A stretch of DNA of 64,000 nucleotides from Nonomuraea thailandensis (GTDB lineage: Bacteria > Actinomycetota > Actinomycetes > Streptosporangiales > Streptosporangiaceae). A model generated the notes under the pieces. That model was not told the origin of the DNA, did no database searches, and worked only from the letters and a program-made list of their open reading frames with translations. The number at the start of each line of letters is the position of its first letter. Positions within the stretch are counted from its first letter, which is position 1. Location of the stretch: NCBI RefSeq assembly GCF_024172165.1, contig NZ_JAMZEB010000002.1, positions 8,282,501 to 8,346,500 on the forward strand. Reading direction: 5' to 3'. Positions 62,501 to 64,000 of the stretch are shown here, piece after piece. A program made the translations under genes and the position numbers.

Positions 62501-62710
62501 GCCGCCCTGGTACGAGCTGATCGCCACACCCTGGACGTCCTCCTGGATCGCCGCGGTGACGATCTCGTCCACCGATCGGTTGTGCCCGAGGTGGATGACC
62601 TCGGCCCCCTGGGACTGGAGGATGCGCCGCATGATGTTGATCGCCGCGTCGTGCCCGTCGAACAGGGCAGCGGCGGTCACGAAGCGTACTGGGTGAGCCG
62701 GGACGTGCAC
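59525..62710 (-). CDS. icmF: Fused isobutyryl-CoA mutase IcmF
   Basis: The 1061-residue adenosylcobalamin enzyme interconverts isobutyryl-CoA and n-butyryl-CoA. It has three parts. The first is a B12-binding domain with DGHDAAI (Asp18, His20 lower ligand). The second is a MeaB-like GTPase chaperone with P-loop GITGTGGSGKSS (190-201). The third is a mutase barrel from about 500 with the IcmF hallmark RLSTAFDSVTLYGNDPDVRPDIYGKVGTSGVSI in place of the methylmalonyl-CoA mutase motif. The start is a GTG with AAGGAG nine bases upstream. A near-perfect 20-base palindrome (62748-62767) lies just upstream, and it is divergent from a glucose-dehydrogenase-like gene. Confidence 0.96.
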   Translation of the reverse strand: MHVPAHPVRFVTAAALFDGHDAAINIMRRILQSQGAEVIHLGHNRSVDEIVTAAIQEDVQGVAISSYQGGHVEFFSYLVELLRERGAGHVKVYGGGGGVIVPEEIELLHSRGVTRIFSPEDGQRYGLPGMINKLIEDCDVELGDPPPVEAVVSGDQAALARAITLIESGRAPEGLAEGLRAAGRQAPVLGITGTGGSGKSSLTDELVRRFRVDNDDKLRIAIIAIDPTRRRGGGALLGDRIRMNSLSPQTYFRSLATRGAANEVPACLDDVIAACRAAGYDLVIVETPGIGQGDAGIVPHVDVPIYVMTPEFGAASQLEKIDMLDFAEAVVINKYERRGAEDALRDVRRQLVRNREAFGVSPDDMPVFGTIAARYNDAGVTALYHHLKPLLPTGDGGPGLLAPVAGRTSQASAAIVPPARSRYLADIAETVRAYHAETLAQAEVARRRQQLAAVRDLLSEDGARESERVERELSEESRALLDGWPAVRERYSADELVVKVRDREIHTPLWRETLSGNRIPRVALPRYHDHGDLLRFLRSENLPGMFPFTAGVFPFKRDDEDPTRMFAGEGDPFRTNRRFKLLSEGQPATRLSTAFDSVTLYGNDPDVRPDIYGKVGTSGVSIATLDDMKALYDGFDLAAPNTSVSMTINGPAPTILAFYLNAAIDQARDRFRAEHGRDPGEAEDRDLRARTLATVRGTVQADILKEDQGQNTCIFSTEFSLRMMADIQEWFIANGVRNFYSVSISGYHIAEAGANPISQLAFTLANGFTYVEAYLARGMKIDDFAPNLSFFFSNGMDPEYSVLGRVARRIWAVAMRERYGAGERSQKLKYHIQTSGRSLHAQEMNFNDIRTTLQALIAVYDNCNSLHTNAFDEAVTTPSADSVRRAMAIQLIINREWGLARNENPLQGAFIVEELTDLVEEAVLGEFERLSDRGGVLGAMETGYQRGKIQDESMLYEMRKHDGSLPIVGVNTFTKDTDEPAPHKLELARGTEEEKQSQLRRLRDFHERNRSEAAAQLSRLREAAMSDGNAFAVLMEAARHCSLGQITDALFEAGGQYRRNV

Positions 62711-62747
62711 GCCTGATCACTCCTTAGTGGGGCCTCTTCTTCCGAAG

Positions 62748-62767
62748 ATACTAGGACGTCCTACTAT
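62748..62767. promoter_or_regulatory. Palindrome between icmF and the dehydrogenase gene
   Basis: TAGGACGTCCTA (62752-62763) is a perfect 12-base palindrome that extends to 20 bases with one mismatched pair (ATAC left, CTAT right). It lies 38 bases before the icmF start and 48 before the divergent start. The shape suits a TetR-family operator for acyl-CoA metabolism; no TetR gene is in the window. Confidence 0.55.
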
Positions 62768-62814
62768 TTCCCAAGGGCGTCCGGGGTAGAGGGCCTGACG
62801 AGGGGGTGACGCCG

Positions 62815-63867
62815 ATGCGCGCGCTGACGTTCGTGCCAGGTCAGAAGGGCACGCTCGACGTGGAGGAGGTGCCGGACCCGGAGCCGGGGCGGGGTGAGCT
62901 GCTGGTCCAGGGGCTGGCCCTGGGCATCTGCGGGACGGACAGGGAGCTGGAGCAGGCCGAGTACGGCTGGCCCCCGCCGGGCAGAGAGCGCATGGTCATC
63001 GGCCACGAGTCGCTCGGGCGCGTGCTGGAGTCTCCGGACGGCTCCGCGTTTTCGCCGGGGGACCTGGTGGTGGGCGTGGTCCGCCGGCCCGACCCGGAGC
63101 CGTGCGGGGCGTGCGCGCACGGCGAGTTCGACATGTGCCGCAACGGCCGCTACACCGAACGCGGCATCAAGGAGATCGACGGGTACGGCAGCCAGAAGTG
63201 GACCGTGGAGGCCGCCTACGCGGTGCGTCTCGACCCCTCGCTGGCGGACGTCGGCGTGCTGGTCGAGCCCGCGTCGGTGGTGGCCAAGGCGTGGGAGCAG
63301 ATCGAGCGGATCGGCTCGCGCACCTGGTTCGACCCGCACACGCTGCTCGTCACGGGCGCGGGGCCGATCGGGCTGCTGGCCGCGCTGTTCGGACGCCAGC
63401 GCGGCATGGAGGTGCACGTGCTCGACCGGGCGCCGCGCGGGCACAAGTCGGACCTGGTGGAGGCGCTCGGCGGGACCTACCACTCGGCCTCTACGCTGGA
63501 GCCCTTCGCCAAGGCCAAGCCGGACGTCATCATCGAGTGCACCGGGGCGGGGCAGCTCGTCATCGACTCCATGATCACCACTGCGGCGGCGGGGATCGTG
63601 TGCCTGTGCGGGCTGGCTCCGGGAGGGCGTACGCACCGGGTGGACGCGGGGGTGATCAACCGGGACATCGTCCTGGAGAACGACGTCATCTTCGGCACCG
63701 TCAACGCCAACCTCCGCCACTACCGCGACGCGGCGGCCGCGCTGGCGGCGGCGGATCGGGGGTGGCTGGAGCGGCTGATCACGCGCCGGATCCCGCTGTC
63801 GCGCGCCCTGGAGGCCTTCCAGCCGGACGAGAACGACGTCAAGGCCGTCATCGACCTGACGTCCTAG
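62815..63867 (+). CDS. Glucose 1-dehydrogenase-like zinc alcohol dehydrogenase
   Basis: The 350-residue MDR enzyme has the catalytic zinc site ICGTDRELEQAEYGWPPPGRERMVIGHESLGRV, a structural-zinc loop with PCGACAHGEFDMC, and the cofactor domain LLVTGAGPIGLLAALFGRQRGMEVHVLDR. Its C-terminal part (HKSDLVEALGGTYHSAS) matches the glucose-dehydrogenase C-domain group that oxidises glucose or related aldoses with NAD(P). The ATG at 62815 follows AGGGGGTGA; the GTG at 62806 overlaps that site. It is divergent from icmF. Function in aldose oxidation is likely, but the substrate is not proven. Confidence 0.88.
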   Translation: MRALTFVPGQKGTLDVEEVPDPEPGRGELLVQGLALGICGTDRELEQAEYGWPPPGRERMVIGHESLGRVLESPDGSAFSPGDLVVGVVRRPDPEPCGACAHGEFDMCRNGRYTERGIKEIDGYGSQKWTVEAAYAVRLDPSLADVGVLVEPASVVAKAWEQIERIGSRTWFDPHTLLVTGAGPIGLLAALFGRQRGMEVHVLDRAPRGHKSDLVEALGGTYHSASTLEPFAKAKPDVIIECTGAGQLVIDSMITTAAAGIVCLCGLAPGGRTHRVDAGVINRDIVLENDVIFGTVNANLRHYRDAAAALAAADRGWLERLITRRIPLSRALEAFQPDENDVKAVIDLTS

Positions 63868-63885
63868 CGGCACCGCCCGTGGTGC

Positions 63886-64000
63886 TCAGCTCGGGTCGTA
63901 GGGCTTGCGCCGCTTCGGGCCCGGGCGGCCGGCGCCCGCCGGGACCCGCGCCTTCGAGGGGCGCCCGCCCTGCGCGCCGGCCGCGGCCGGACGGGCCTTG
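63886..64000 (-). CDS. C-terminal end of an unidentified basic protein, partial
   Basis: Only the last 38 codons are in the window; the gene enters from the right edge. The visible tail is rich in Arg, Lys, Gly, Ala and Pro (GAGRPGPKRRKPYDPS before a TGA). Tails like this end rRNA-modifying enzymes and RNA helicases, but identity cannot be decided here. It converges on the dehydrogenase gene with an 18-base gap. Confidence 0.5.
   Translation of the reverse strand, partial: KARPAAAGAQGGRPSKARVPAGAGRPGPKRRKPYDPS

Noticed and set aside
62711..62814. Cobalamin riboswitch before B12-dependent icmF
   Set aside because: The leader is too short and has no B12-box-like sequence that I can see; only the palindrome is evident.

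Overview
The window reads as a chromosomal segment of a very GC-rich, Gram-positive actinomycete. Codon third positions are almost all G or C, GTG and TTG starts are common, and TTA leucine codons are nearly absent. Fe-S-independent F420-type oxidoreductases, DUF574 methyltransferases, trehalose synthases and IcmF-type mutases are typical of Streptosporangiales. A Nonomuraea-like genus is my inference from gene style, not a database result. I see no rRNA, tRNA, CRISPR array, prophage or insertion sequence. No gap between genes exceeds 300 bases; the largest are 4018-4269, 20718-20986 and 28814-29062, and I see no gene in them.

Layout. 1-4017: the end of an ArgS-related gene, then a coiled-coil CgeB-like glycosyltransferase divergent from an asparagine-synthetase-like protein without a glutaminase domain. 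4270-9476: trehalose synthase (treS), then a PadR-ATPase-FtsX-type exporter operon on the other strand. 9606-14489: an importer operon for an alpha-glucoside or similar sugar, with two lipoproteins and two permeases but no ATPase. 14561-21967: mixed genes (secreted M1 peptidase, ung, thiamine-binding protein, FAD monooxygenase, and an HxlR regulator fused to a peroxiredoxin domain). 22113-28813: glgX-treY-treZ operon, with treY carrying a very large repetitive insertion. 29063-33119: mscL with a zinc ribbon, proline iminopeptidase, PAP2 phosphatase and a tandem universal stress protein. 33130-39136: a sensor kinase made of two fused modules (the first one catalytically degenerate), its response regulator and an ABC exporter.

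39125-51729: the most system-like part. It holds a GT4 glycosyltransferase and glucosyl-3-phosphoglycerate synthase (gpgS), divergent from a sugar regulon. The regulon has a Gfo/Idh dehydrogenase, two zinc-cysteine-less MDR dehydrogenases, a GH63 enzyme resembling glucosylglycerate hydrolase, two TIM-barrel isomerase/epimerases, a lipoprotein-permease-permease importer, and a ROK repressor. The two divergent promoters share a TTTGTTTGAT element. 51722-64000: a periplasmic-receptor-like protein without a signal peptide, a DUF574 methyltransferase, an LLM oxidoreductase, thiol peroxidase, a TrmB/LuxR-type regulator, a large secreted subtilase, the fused isobutyryl-CoA mutase icmF, a glucose-dehydrogenase-like enzyme, and the end of a basic-tailed protein.

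How the genes may work together. Several dispersed genes concern compatible solutes and turgor: treS, treXYZ, gpgS, the glucosylglycerate-hydrolase-like gene, mscL and a sugar importer. I infer a neighbourhood enriched for osmoadaptation and glucoside turnover. The exact substrate of the 41-52 kb regulon is not settled by sequence alone.
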